Below are positions 28,314 to 36,634 of a stretch of 64,000 bases of DNA, piece by piece. Positions within the stretch are counted from its first letter, which is position 1. Each line of letters starts with the position of its first letter. Where the stretch lies: the NCBI GenBank assembly GCA_963835535.1, contig CAWIFL010000002.1, positions 558,001 through 622,000 on the forward strand, written 5' to 3'. Both the position numbers and the translations under genes were made by a program. The notes under the pieces were generated by a model that saw nothing but the letters and a program-made list of their open reading frames with translations, made no database searches and was not told where the DNA came from. This DNA comes from Fen-1245 sp963835535. Lineage in GTDB: Bacteria > Gemmatimonadota > Gemmatimonadetes > Gemmatimonadales > JACORV01.

Positions 28314-30651
28314 GTCGCCTTTCCACCTCCGCCAGCGCCCGAGTGAGCGCGGCCTCCACTTCCTTGTCGCGCAGCGTGCGGTCGGCGGCCCGGAACACCA
28401 GGCGCCACGCCACGCTGCGCTGCCCCGCGGCCAGGGGCGCCCCCCGGTACTCGTCGAACGGCCGGAGGGACTCCAGCAGCGCGCCGGCCCCGGCCCTGAG
28501 CGACGCCTCCACTTCGGCCGCCGCCAGAGCGTCCGGGAGCACCAGCGCCACGTCCTGCTCGACCGCCGGCCACGCCGGCAGCGGGCGGATCCTGAGCGGC
28601 TCCCGCGCCGAGGTGCCCAGCGCCAGCTCGAAGCCGAACACCCTCGCGCCCCAGGCGGGCCGGTCGGCGGACAACTCCCCCGCCCAGCCAACCTGCTGGC
28701 CGGCGGCGTCTTTCGCAACGAGGTGGTCCCCTTGGGCCGCGATCCGTGCGTCGGGCCGGCCCTGCGCCACCGCGGCGTCGAGCAGGGTCTTGGCGTCGAA
28801 CAGGTCCGCGTCCGGCGGCTTCGGCTCACTCCAGTGCGAGGGCCGCTGCGCGCCCGAGACGACACCGGCGACGTGCGGCTCCTCGCGCGGAAGCTGCTCG
28901 GCGCTCCTGTGAAATACGTGCCCGATCTCGAAGAGGCGGACGTCGCGCTGCTGCATCCGCCAGTTGTGCTCCACGCGGCGCACCAGAGCCGGCAGGAGCG
29001 CGGGCCGGAGGAACGCCTCCTCCTGGCTCAGCGGGTTTTGAATCTCGACGCAGCTGTCGTCCGCGCACGGGCCCAGGGGCACCGTCAGCGCCTCGTGCAG
29101 CCCGAGGGCGGTCAGGCTCCGCCGCAGCCGCCCCGCCTGCTGCTCGGACGGCGCGTCGGGCACGATGCCGAGGCGCTGCGGCCGAAGCTCGTCGGGGAAC
29201 CGGTCGTACCCGACGATGCGGGCCACCTCCTCGATCAGGTCCACTTCCCGGGTGAGGTCGGGCCGGCCGCCGGGCACCTGGACCGCGAGCCGGTCCCCCT
29301 TGGGGCTCACCACGCACCCGAGCGCGGTGAGCACGCGCTCGATCTCGGTGCGGGGGATCTCCACGCCGAGCAGGTGGCCGACGCGCGCGTCCCGGAGGAA
29401 GATCGTGGTCGGCGGCGCGGGCGAGGGATAGACGTCCACCGGCGTGCCGTCCACCGCCCCGCCGGCCACGGCGACGATCAGCTCGAGCGCCCGCGCCAGG
29501 TTGGCGGGCAGCGCGCCCAGGTCCATCCCGCGCTCGAAGCGGTAGCTCGCCTCGGTGGACATCCCGAGCGCGCGGCGCGTGGCGCGGATGCGCCTGGGAT
29601 CGAAATACGCCGCCTCGAGGACGATGTCGGTCGTGCCGGCGGACACTTCGCTGGCCGCGCCGCCCATGACCCCGCCGACGCCCTGCGCCTCCTTCGCGTC
29701 GGCGATCACGGTCATCGCCGGCGTGAGCGTGCGCCGGATGCCATCCAGCGTGGTGAGCAGCTCGCCGGCTCGGGCCCTCCGCGCGACCAGCGCCGGCCCC
29801 GCGAGCTTCGCGAGGTCGTAGGCGTGCATCGGCTGGCCCACCTCGAGCAGGATGTAATTGGTCGCGTCCACGACGTTGTTGATCGACCTGGAGCCGGCGG
29901 CCTCGAGCCGCATCCTGAGCCACGGCGGCGAGGGCGCGATCCTGACGCCGCGCACCACGGCGGCGGTGAAGCGCGAGCAGCCCTCCGCATCCTCGATCGT
30001 CACGCGCACGCCCGCCGTCTCGCCGGAGGCGCCGCCGGCGCGTGCGGCGCGCGGCGCGCGGGGCGCGGCGGCCTCGAGGAACGCCGGCAGCCGGACGGGC
30101 TTGGCGAGCGAGGCGCCGAGGTCCCGCGCCAGCCCGGCGTGGGAGAGCAGGTCGGGCCGGTTGGGGGTGACGTCGATCTCGAAGCGGGTGTCGGCGATCG
30201 GCAGCACCTGGAGCAGCGGGGTGCCCGGGGCCGCATCCGTCTCCAGCTCGAGGATGCCCTCGTGGTCCTCGCCGAGGCGCAGCTCGCGCGCCGAGCAGAG
30301 CATGCCCTCGCTGTACTCGCCGCGGATCTTCCGCCGTTCGAGCACGACGCCGCCGGGCAGCGTGGTGCCGACCGCGGCGAAGGGGTAGCGCTTGCCCGCC
30401 ACGACGTTCGTCGCGCCGCAGACGACCGAGAGCACCGGCCCGCCCGCGTTCACCTTGCAGAGCGAGAGCCGGTCCGCGTTCGGGTGGCGCGCCACCTCGA
30501 GCACCTCGGCGACGACCACCTGCGCCAGGTCCTGGTGCAGCGGCTCGGCGCCCTCGACCAGCGCGCCCAGCATCGTCAGGCGCGCGCGCGTCTCGCCCGG
30601 CTCGAGCGGGGTGCCGAGCAGGTCGGAGAGCCAGCGCAGCGACGCCTTCAC
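28288..30651 (-). CDS. pheT: Phenylalanine-tRNA ligase beta subunit
   Basis: 787 residues from a GTG overlapping the pheS stop (GTGA). tRNA-binding/EMAP-like domain near residues 40-150 (VAEVLEVARHPNADRLSLCKV), B3/B4 editing region (SINNVVDATNYILLEVGQPM), B5 and catalytic-like domain, and C-terminal anticodon-binding domain. Forms the alpha2-beta2 enzyme with PheS. Confidence 0.96.
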   Translation of the reverse strand: MKASLRWLSDLLGTPLEPGETRARLTMLGALVEGAEPLHQDLAQVVVAEVLEVARHPNADRLSLCKVNAGGPVLSVVCGATNVVAGKRYPFAAVGTTLPGGVVLERRKIRGEYSEGMLCSARELRLGEDHEGILELETDAAPGTPLLQVLPIADTRFEIDVTPNRPDLLSHAGLARDLGASLAKPVRLPAFLEAAAPRAPRAARAGGASGETAGVRVTIEDAEGCSRFTAAVVRGVRIAPSPPWLRMRLEAAGSRSINNVVDATNYILLEVGQPMHAYDLAKLAGPALVARRARAGELLTTLDGIRRTLTPAMTVIADAKEAQGVGGVMGGAASEVSAGTTDIVLEAAYFDPRRIRATRRALGMSTEASYRFERGMDLGALPANLARALELIVAVAGGAVDGTPVDVYPSPAPPTTIFLRDARVGHLLGVEIPRTEIERVLTALGCVVSPKGDRLAVQVPGGRPDLTREVDLIEEVARIVGYDRFPDELRPQRLGIVPDAPSEQQAGRLRRSLTALGLHEALTVPLGPCADDSCVEIQNPLSQEEAFLRPALLPALVRRVEHNWRMQQRDVRLFEIGHVFHRSAEQLPREEPHVAGVVSGAQRPSHWSEPKPPDADLFDAKTLLDAAVAQGRPDARIAAQGDHLVAKDAAGQQVGWAGELSADRPAWGARVFGFELALGTSAREPLRIRPLPAWPAVEQDVALVLPDALAAAEVEASLRAGAGALLESLRPFDEYRGAPLAAGQRSVAWRLVFRAADRTLRDKEVEAALTRALAEVERRHGVRRREA

Positions 30652-31688
30652 GTGGCGTCCACGAACTGGGCGTGGAACCGCATGTCGGCCTCGAACAGCT
30701 GGCGGATGTCGTTGATGCCGTAGCGGTTCATCGCCGTCCGCTCGATCCCCATGCCGAACGCCCAGCCGGTGTAGCGCTCGCTGTCGATGCCGACCGCGTC
30801 GAACACCGCCGGGTCCACCATCCCGGCGCCGAGGATCTCCACCCAGCCGCTGCCCTTGCACACCGGACACCCGGAGCCGTGGCAGATCTGGCACTGCACG
30901 TCCACCTCGGCCGACGGCTCGGTGAACGGGAAGAAGGACGGCCGGAAGCGCACCTTGACCGAGGGATCGAAGAAGCGGCGGATGAAGAAGGTGATCGCCG
31001 CCTTGAGGTCCACGAAGCTGATCCCCTCGTCCACCGCCAGCCCCTCGATCTGGGTGAAGACCGGGGCGTGCGAGGCGTCGAACGGGTCGCGGCGGTAGCA
31101 CAGGCCGGGAATCACCACGCGGATCGGGGGCTGGTAGGCCTCCATCACGCGGATCTGCACCGGCGAGGTGTGGGTGCGCAGCAACGTCCCGCGCCCGAGG
31201 TAGAACGTGTCGTGCTGGTCGAGCGCCGGATGCTCGGGCGGGAAGTTGAGAGCGGTGAAGTTGTTGCGCTCGGTCTCCGCCTCGGGGCCGACGGCGCGCG
31301 TGAAGCCGAGCTCGCGGAAGATCCCGCAGATCTCGTCGGTGACGGCGGTGACGGGATGGAGGGCGCCGCGCCAGATCGGCCGCGCGGGCATCGTGAGGTC
31401 GGCCGTCTGCGCCGGGGAAGCGGCGACGAGCGCGGCCTCGGCCGCGGCGAGGGCCGCCTCGATGGCCGCCTTCACCTCGTTGCCGGCCTGCCCCACGGGG
31501 CGGCGGGCCTCGTCCGGCAGCGACGGCAACTCCTTGAGGATGGCGGTCACACGCCCCGCCTTGCGGCCCAGGTAGTCGGTCTTGAGCCGTTGGAGCGCGT
31601 CGCCGTCGGATGCGGAGCGGATCTGCTCTTCCGCCTCCGCCTTCAGGCCGGCGAGCGCGGCGACGAGTTCCGCCGCCCGGTCGCTCAC
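30648..31688 (-). CDS. pheS: Phenylalanine-tRNA ligase alpha subunit
   Basis: 346 residues, GTG start. N-terminal coiled coil, motif 2 (PGLCYRRDPFDASHAPVFTQ) and motif 3 (GMGIERTAMNRYGI). A CxxC-x4-CxxC cluster at 266-277 (CQICHGSGCPVC) is the zinc-ribbon-like insertion seen in a subset of bacterial PheS. Lies three bases downstream of rplT in the infC operon. Confidence 0.96.
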   Translation of the reverse strand: MSDRAAELVAALAGLKAEAEEQIRSASDGDALQRLKTDYLGRKAGRVTAILKELPSLPDEARRPVGQAGNEVKAAIEAALAAAEAALVAASPAQTADLTMPARPIWRGALHPVTAVTDEICGIFRELGFTRAVGPEAETERNNFTALNFPPEHPALDQHDTFYLGRGTLLRTHTSPVQIRVMEAYQPPIRVVIPGLCYRRDPFDASHAPVFTQIEGLAVDEGISFVDLKAAITFFIRRFFDPSVKVRFRPSFFPFTEPSAEVDVQCQICHGSGCPVCKGSGWVEILGAGMVDPAVFDAVGIDSERYTGWAFGMGIERTAMNRYGINDIRQLFEADMRFHAQFVDAT

Positions 31689-31691
31689 CGG

Positions 31692-32045
31692 TCAGGCCTT
31701 GGTCTTGGCCAGCTCCGTGAGCTTGGCGAACGCTTCGGGATCCCGGACCGCGATGTCCGCGAGCACCTTCCGGTTGATCTCGACGCCCGCCGCCTTCAGG
31801 CCGCTCATGAACCGGTTGTAGGACAGGTCATGCTCGCGGGCCGCCGCGTTGATGCGCAGGATCCAGAGCCGCCGGAACTGCCGCTTCTTCTGCTTGCGGT
31901 CCCGGTACGCATAGGCCCAGCCGCGCTCGACGGTCTCCTTGGCGGCCTTCCACAGCTTGCTGCGGCCGCCCCGGTTCCCGCGCGCCTCCTTCATGATCTT
32001 GTTCTTGCGCTTGAGGCGCACGACGTTGCTCTTGACGCGTGGCAT
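31692..32045 (-). CDS. rplT: 50S ribosomal protein L20
   Basis: 117 residues, MPRVKSNVVRLKRKNKI start and family-typical length. Binds 23S rRNA early in 50S assembly; in many bacteria it also represses the infC-rpmI-rplT mRNA. I see no obvious L20-binding pseudoknot but cannot exclude one. Confidence 0.97.
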   Translation of the reverse strand: MPRVKSNVVRLKRKNKIMKEARGNRGGRSKLWKAAKETVERGWAYAYRDRKQKKRQFRRLWILRINAAAREHDLSYNRFMSGLKAAGVEINRKVLADIAVRDPEAFAKLTELAKTKA

Positions 32046-32054
32046 GGTCGCTCC

Positions 32055-32246
32055 CTACGAGGTCAGCAGAGTCTTGAGGCGCCGCTCGTCGGCGTGCGAC
32101 GCGATGGCCGCCTTGCGGAGGTGGCGCTTCCGCTTCGGGCTCTTCTTGGTCAGGATGTGGCTCTTGTAGGCTTTGCGCCGCCGCACCCGGCCCTTGCCGG
32201 TGAGCCGGAACCGCTTGGCGGCCGCCTTGTTCGTCTTCTTCTTCAC
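32055..32246 (-). CDS. rpmI: 50S ribosomal protein L35
   Basis: 63 residues, very basic, with MKKKTNKAAAKRF and the family core RKAYKSHILTKKS. GTG start. Sits between infC and rplT as usual. Confidence 0.96.
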   Translation of the reverse strand: MKKKTNKAAAKRFRLTGKGRVRRRKAYKSHILTKKSPKRKRHLRKAAIASHADERRLKTLLTS

Positions 32247-32286
32247 GGAATCTCCTGGTCTCCCACGGCCCGACGCGGCCGGTGGC

Positions 32287-32817
32287 TCACTTCGGCGTGA
32301 GCAGCATGGTCATGTTGCGGCCCTCGAGCTTCGCTTCCTGCTCCATCTTGGACACGTCGGCCAGGACCACGGCCACGCGATCCAGCACGTCCCGGCCCAG
32401 CTCGGGGTGCGCCATCTGCCGCCCCCGGAACATCATCGTCACCTTCACCTTGTTGCCTTCCTCGAGAAACTGCTTCGCGTGCCGGCACTTGAAGTCGAAG
32501 TCGTGCTCGTCGATCCCGGGCCGGAACTTGATCTCCTTCAGCTGGATCGAGTGCTGCTTCTTCTTCGCGGCACGCGCCGCCTTCGCCTGCTCGAACTTGA
32601 ACTTCCCGTAGTCCATGATGCGGCACACCGGAGGCCGCGCCGTCGGAGCTACTTCGACGAGGTCGAGCCCGCGGGCATCCGCCGCGGCCAGGGCCTCTTC
32701 CACCGTCAGGATCCCGAGCTGGGCACCGTCCGGTGCGATCACGCGGACGGGGCTGATCCGGATCATTCGGTTCACACGTGTACGGTTCTTGTTGTCCGGC
32801 GTGGGCTTTTCGAGAAT
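32287..32817 (-). CDS. infC: Translation initiation factor IF-3 with AUU start codon
   Basis: 176 residues if translation starts at ATT (32817-32815), eight bases after a perfect AGGAGG. This gives MLEKPTPDNKNRTRVNRMIR, the normal IF-3 N-terminus and length; upstream starts would add non-family residues and bury the ribosome site. N-domain (VRVIAPDGAQLGI; VCRIMDYGKFKFEQ) and C-domain (IKFRPGIDEHDFDFK) are intact. IF-3 rejects non-AUG initiation, so the AUU start is the classic autoregulatory device known from E. coli. Confidence 0.93.
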   Translation of the reverse strand: MLEKPTPDNKNRTRVNRMIRISPVRVIAPDGAQLGILTVEEALAAADARGLDLVEVAPTARPPVCRIMDYGKFKFEQAKAARAAKKKQHSIQLKEIKFRPGIDEHDFDFKCRHAKQFLEEGNKVKVTMMFRGRQMAHPELGRDVLDRVAVVLADVSKMEQEAKLEGRNMTMLLTPK

Positions 32818-32825
32818 TGGGCGCG

Positions 32826-32831
32826 CCTCCT
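32826..32831 (-). promoter_or_regulatory. Shine-Dalgarno of infC that fixes the AUU start
   Basis: AGGAGG on the minus strand with eight bases to ATT at 32817. It decides the start over upstream in-frame codons. Confidence 0.85.
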
Positions 32832-32850
32832 GTTCAGGGTTCACACCAGC

Positions 32851-32882
32851 AAAAGCGGACTCCAGAACCCTCCGGAGTCCGC
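32851..32882 (-). terminator. Intrinsic terminator/attenuator in the infC leader
   Basis: GCGGACTCC and GGAGTCCGC form nine pairs around a ten-base loop, followed by TTTT. It lies 34 bases before the infC start and 120 bases after the MBL hydrolase stop, so it either ends the upstream transcript or attenuates infC. Confidence 0.8.
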
Positions 32883-33001
32883 ACAAGCATCACGCCCGCC
32901 ACAGTGCGGGGGCGACATCGTCGCGAGAACCCGAATCCGCCACCCCAAGGGGGTCGGAGGGTGAGGAGCCACCGGCTCCTGCTTGCACCTGCGCCCGGAA
33001 G

Positions 33002-33907
33002 CTAGGAACCACTCGCGACGGTGTCAACCGGTTCGGACGCGTAGCCGTGCCTGGCGTCGGGCGCCACGAAGGCCCGCGCGACCTCCGGATCGTGCTCGAA
33101 GATCAGCTGCCAGTGCTCCTGGGCCGCCCGCGTGAGCAGCTGCTTCTTGCTCTGCAGCGTCACCAGGGGCTCCAGGTCGTAGCCCATGATCCAGGGCGCC
33201 GGCAGATGCGCCGTCGTGGGCACGAGGTCGCCCAGGAAGCAGGCCGCCTCGCCGCCGTCCGTCACCAGGATGGACTGGTGGTACGGCACGTGGCCCGGCG
33301 TCGGCAGGAGGTGGATGCCGGGGAGGATCCCCACCTCCCCGTTCACCAGGCGGAAGCGGCTCGCCTCCGCCACGGGCACGAAGTTGGGCGGGAGGTAGCT
33401 CGCGGCGGTGCGCTCGTTGGTGTGGGACGCGAAGCCCAGCTCTCCCTTCTGCACCACGTACGTCGCGTTCGGGAACGCGAGGACGGTCTGGTCGCCGGAG
33501 CGGGCGGTGTTCCCACCCGCGTGGTCGAAGTGCAGATGGGTGTTGATCACCCAGCTGACGGAGGCCGCCGCGTGGCCGGTCTCGTGCAGCGCGTCCTCCA
33601 GCTGGGTCGGGCCGGCCTGGCCGTCGTTCGCCACGCCGTAAATGTCCCGGAACTTCGCGCTCTCCTTGTTGCCCAGCCCGGTGTCCACGAGGACCAGGCC
33701 GTCCGGGTGCTCGATCAGGAGGCAGCGCAGGCCCAGGGGGATGCGGTTGCGCTCGTCGGGACGGATCCGCCGCTCCCAGAGCGGGCGCGGGACGACGCCG
33801 AACATCGCGCCCCCGTCGAGCCACTGGCGGCCGCCCTCCAGCGTCCAGCAGGTGAAGCGGCCGACACTGAAGCGCGTGGCGAGCGGGCGGCTTGAGGCGG
33901 GCGTCAT
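33002..33907 (-). CDS. MBL-fold metallo-hydrolase
   Basis: 301 residues. Metal-binding motif THLHFDHAGGN, LLPTPGHVPYH and FEHDP supply the dinuclear-zinc ligands of the metallo-beta-lactamase fold; the layout resembles lactonase/quorum-quenching and general hydrolase groups. Substrate unknown. ATGA overlap with the exonuclease stop ties it to the rex-arcA-exonuclease run. Confidence 0.85.
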   Translation of the reverse strand: MTPASSRPLATRFSVGRFTCWTLEGGRQWLDGGAMFGVVPRPLWERRIRPDERNRIPLGLRCLLIEHPDGLVLVDTGLGNKESAKFRDIYGVANDGQAGPTQLEDALHETGHAAASVSWVINTHLHFDHAGGNTARSGDQTVLAFPNATYVVQKGELGFASHTNERTAASYLPPNFVPVAEASRFRLVNGEVGILPGIHLLPTPGHVPYHQSILVTDGGEAACFLGDLVPTTAHLPAPWIMGYDLEPLVTLQSKKQLLTRAAQEHWQLIFEHDPEVARAFVAPDARHGYASEPVDTVASGS

Positions 33908-34683
33908 GGGGCGAGGAGCTTGAGGGTGTGCCACGTCTGGATGCCCCTTTCCTCGGCGCGCTTGAGGAGCCGCCGGAGCACTTCCGCGGTCACCAGGGCG
34001 TCGCCGGAGGCGCGGTGCCGCCGGTCGGTCTCGATGCCGAAGAAGAAGCGGACGGTGTCGAGGTCCCGGCGCTCCAGCTCCGGCACCAGCGCGCGCGACA
34101 GGCGCACCGTGCAGAGGCGCTGGACGCGCGGCGCGACGCCGCAGGCCCGCTCCACCTCGGCGCGCACGAACGCCCAGTCGAAGCGCACGTTGTGCGCCAC
34201 GAAGATGCGCCCGCTGAGGGCCGCGAGCACGCTGTCCGCCACGTCCTCGAAGCGCGGCGCGTTCCGGACCAGCGCGTCGTCGATCCCGGTGAGCATCGTG
34301 ATCCGCGGCGGGATCGGCACGCCGGGGTTGAGCAGCGTCTCGAACGCCACCTCGGCGCGCGCGCCGTCTCCGGCCACGTGCACCACCGCGACCTCCGTCA
34401 TCCGGTCGCCGTGCCGGGCGCTCATGCCGGTCGTCTCGACGTCCACGACGGCGAAGCGGAGATCCGAGAGCGGAGCCGAGCCGAGTCCCGGCTCGGCGAC
34501 CGCGCCCCACCGCCCGTCCACGTCGAACGCGAAGCGCGGGTCGGCCCCGAGCAGGGCGAGCACGAGCCGCTCGGCCACCGTGCGCGAGGCCTGCGGGAGC
34601 CCCAGCACGTCATGGCAGATCTCCAGCGGCGGCCGCGGCCCGTCCTTCAGAAACGCCGAGGCGCGCTCGGCCAAGGTGGTCAC
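33904..34683 (-). CDS. DnaQ-like 3'-5' exonuclease (DNA polymerase III epsilon family)
   Basis: 259 residues from a GTG overlapping the arcA stop. A small N-terminal region (about 60 residues, winged-helix-like) precedes the exonuclease: ExoI VVDVETTG, ExoII HNVRFDWAFV, and ExoIII HRASGDALVTAEVL with the His/Asp pair of the DEDDh class. It may be a proofreading or repair nuclease rather than the replicative epsilon subunit. Confidence 0.85.
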   Translation of the reverse strand: MTTLAERASAFLKDGPRPPLEICHDVLGLPQASRTVAERLVLALLGADPRFAFDVDGRWGAVAEPGLGSAPLSDLRFAVVDVETTGMSARHGDRMTEVAVVHVAGDGARAEVAFETLLNPGVPIPPRITMLTGIDDALVRNAPRFEDVADSVLAALSGRIFVAHNVRFDWAFVRAEVERACGVAPRVQRLCTVRLSRALVPELERRDLDTVRFFFGIETDRRHRASGDALVTAEVLRRLLKRAEERGIQTWHTLKLLAP

Positions 34684-35912
34684 GGGTCGTCCCGCCGCAG
34701 CGGCATCGTCATGCAGCGCGGCCCGCCGCCGCCGCGCACCAGCTCGCTCCCCCGGATGGCGATCACCGCCTTCTCCCCGTCGGCCACGTCCTGCTCCCCC
34801 TTGAGCAGCTTCGCGGCCGGCACGATCCGGTAGCCGGCCTTCGCCATCTCGGCCAACGTCGCCTCGTTGCGTTCGTACGCGACCAGGACGCCGGGGCGCA
34901 CCGACAACACGTTGCAGGCCGAGCCCCACTGTTCCCGCTCCTGGTCGGCGCGGCGCGCGCCGCCGCAGAAGACCGGCTCCAGCGGCAGGTCCACCGCGGC
35001 CAGTGCCGCGAACAGGTTCGGCGTCTCGCGCATCCCCGCCTCGCCCTTGCGCCGGTGCAGCACCGCGAGCCGCTCCGGCCCCACGCAGTGCGGCGGATAG
35101 ACGAGGCACCGCTCGCGGTCCATCTGGTTGAAGATCATGTCGAGGTGGATCGCCGTCGGCTCCTTCGGCAGGACGACGACGATCACGTCCCGCACGCCGC
35201 ACCGCTCGAACAGCAGCTCGGTGAGATGGTCCAGCGCCGCGGGCGAGGAGCGCTCCGAGAAGCCGAGGACGACGAGGTCGGCGCGCAGCGGATGCACGTC
35301 CCCGCCCTCCAGCGTGTAGTTGAGCCGCTTCTCCTCGGAGCCGTCGTACAGGATGCCGGCGTTCTCGAACGCCGGATGGTGCCGGAACAGCGCCGAGATG
35401 AGCAGCTCCTCCGTCCAGCGCGCCCCATACCGCATCGAGCCCACGATGGCGTGGTCGCCGATCACCATCCCCGCGTCGCGCGTGAAGAAGAGGTTGGGGA
35501 GCGGCGGCAGCATGTACGCGGTCTCGTTCAGGGCCGCGGCGATCGGGCCCGCCTCCTCGAGCGCGCCGGCCACGAGCACGTCCAGCAGCTCGCCGACCGG
35601 CAGGCGGGCCAGCCGCTGGGCGAGCGCATCCGACGGCACGACGTCGAGGGTGCGGCCGACCAGTGCCTCGCGCACCTCGGCGCGCTTCAGGATCTCTTCC
35701 AGGACCGTGCGCGTCTCGAGCACGTCGGCGAAGCGCCGCAGCACGGCGACGAGCTGGCGGTGCTCCTTCCGCGCCAGCTCCAGGTCGATCACGTCGTCGT
35801 AGAGGTAGTCCTCGCGCGTTCCCGGCGTCACGGCGAGCAGCTCGGCGCCGGGCGTGTGCAGGAGCACCGCGCGCAGCGGGCCGATCTCCGAGGCGACGTG
35901 GACCCGGCTCAG
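34680..35912 (-). CDS. arcA: Arginine deiminase, CTG start coupled to rex
   Basis: 410 residues. NLFFTRD near 140, EGGD near 202, HLDMIF with His256, and GGGGPRCMTMPL with catalytic Cys400 are the deiminase residues. Hydrolyses arginine to citrulline and ammonia, the first step of the ADI pathway. No ATG, GTG or TTG lies between the in-frame upstream region and the conserved N-terminus (SRVHVASEIGPLRAVLLHTP), so CTG at 35912, overlapping the rex TGA, is the best start. No arcB or arcC is nearby. Confidence 0.88.
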   Translation of the reverse strand: MSRVHVASEIGPLRAVLLHTPGAELLAVTPGTREDYLYDDVIDLELARKEHRQLVAVLRRFADVLETRTVLEEILKRAEVREALVGRTLDVVPSDALAQRLARLPVGELLDVLVAGALEEAGPIAAALNETAYMLPPLPNLFFTRDAGMVIGDHAIVGSMRYGARWTEELLISALFRHHPAFENAGILYDGSEEKRLNYTLEGGDVHPLRADLVVLGFSERSSPAALDHLTELLFERCGVRDVIVVVLPKEPTAIHLDMIFNQMDRERCLVYPPHCVGPERLAVLHRRKGEAGMRETPNLFAALAAVDLPLEPVFCGGARRADQEREQWGSACNVLSVRPGVLVAYERNEATLAEMAKAGYRIVPAAKLLKGEQDVADGEKAVIAIRGSELVRGGGGPRCMTMPLRRDDP

Positions 35913-36544
35913 GGCGACCCCCGGGTCAGCGCGTAGCTGAGGCCTTCGAGCTCCATCGCCATGTTCACGTCGGTGACCGCCACGTGGGGCGGCACCGTCA
36001 GGGCCACCGGCGCGAAGTTGAGCAGGGCCCGCACGCCTCCGCGCACCAGCCGGTCGGCGAGCACCTGCGCCGCGTCCGCGGGCGTGCCGATCACGGCGAT
36101 GTCGGCCGGCTCCGCCGCCAGGTCGGCCTCGAGCGTGTCCACGCTCTTCACCGCGAGCCCGTCCACTTTGGTGCCGATGCGGGCCGGATCCGCGTCGTAC
36201 ACCGCCACGACGTCGAACCCGCGGGCGCGGAATCCCGGATAGGCCGCCAGCGCGGAGCCGATCCGCCCCGCCCCCAGCAGGATCACCCGGTAGTGCCGGA
36301 CGAGGCCGAGGATCTCGCGCAGCCGCGCCGCGAGGTGCGCCACGCCGTAGCCCACGCCGCGGCGTCCGAACGAGCCGAAGAAGGAGAGGTCCTTGCGCAC
36401 CTGCGCCGACGAGGCGCCGCCGCGCCGCGCCAGATCGGCGGAGGAAACCGTGGTCTGGCCCCGGCGCTCGCATTCGTCGAGGAACTGGAGGTACAGCGAC
36501 ATCCTCCGGACGGTCGAATCCGCAACGGCGCGCAGCGGTGGCAC
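35909..36544 (-). CDS. rex: Redox-sensing transcriptional repressor Rex
   Basis: 211 residues. N-terminal winged helix (RMSLYLQFLDE; SSAQVRKDLSFFGSFGRRGVGY) and Rossmann domain with VILLGAGRIGSALAAYPGF for NADH. Rex senses the NADH/NAD ratio and represses fermentation and respiration genes. GTG at 36544 has GGAAGGA five bases upstream and lies inside a copy of the 82-bp repeat; an in-frame ATG at 36577, also in the repeat, would add 11 residues. Coupled to arginine deiminase downstream, so both may be under Rex control. Confidence 0.9.
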   Translation of the reverse strand: MPPLRAVADSTVRRMSLYLQFLDECERRGQTTVSSADLARRGGASSAQVRKDLSFFGSFGRRGVGYGVAHLAARLREILGLVRHYRVILLGAGRIGSALAAYPGFRARGFDVVAVYDADPARIGTKVDGLAVKSVDTLEADLAAEPADIAVIGTPADAAQVLADRLVRGGVRALLNFAPVALTVPPHVAVTDVNMAMELEGLSYALTRGSP

Positions 36545-36616
36545 TCGTGTCCTTCCCGGATCGAGCGGGCGGCGCATCGGAGGCGTCGTGCGCGGGTCGG
36601 CCCGCGTCCGGCGCGC
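36535..36616 (-). repeat. 82-bp gene-junction repeat, copy at rsmA/rex
   Basis: Full copy filling the rsmA-rex gap and overlapping the rex start codon. Here the variable part happens to form GGAAGGA before the GTG, giving rex its ribosome site. Contains the small hairpin CGCGGG-CCGA-CCCGCG. Confidence 0.9.
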
Positions 36617-36634
36617 CCTGTCTCGTGAATGGAT

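Noticed and set aside
31692..33000. L20 autoregulatory pseudoknot in the infC leader
   Set aside because: I could not draw a convincing helix 40/41 mimic by eye; only the simple terminator hairpin is supported.
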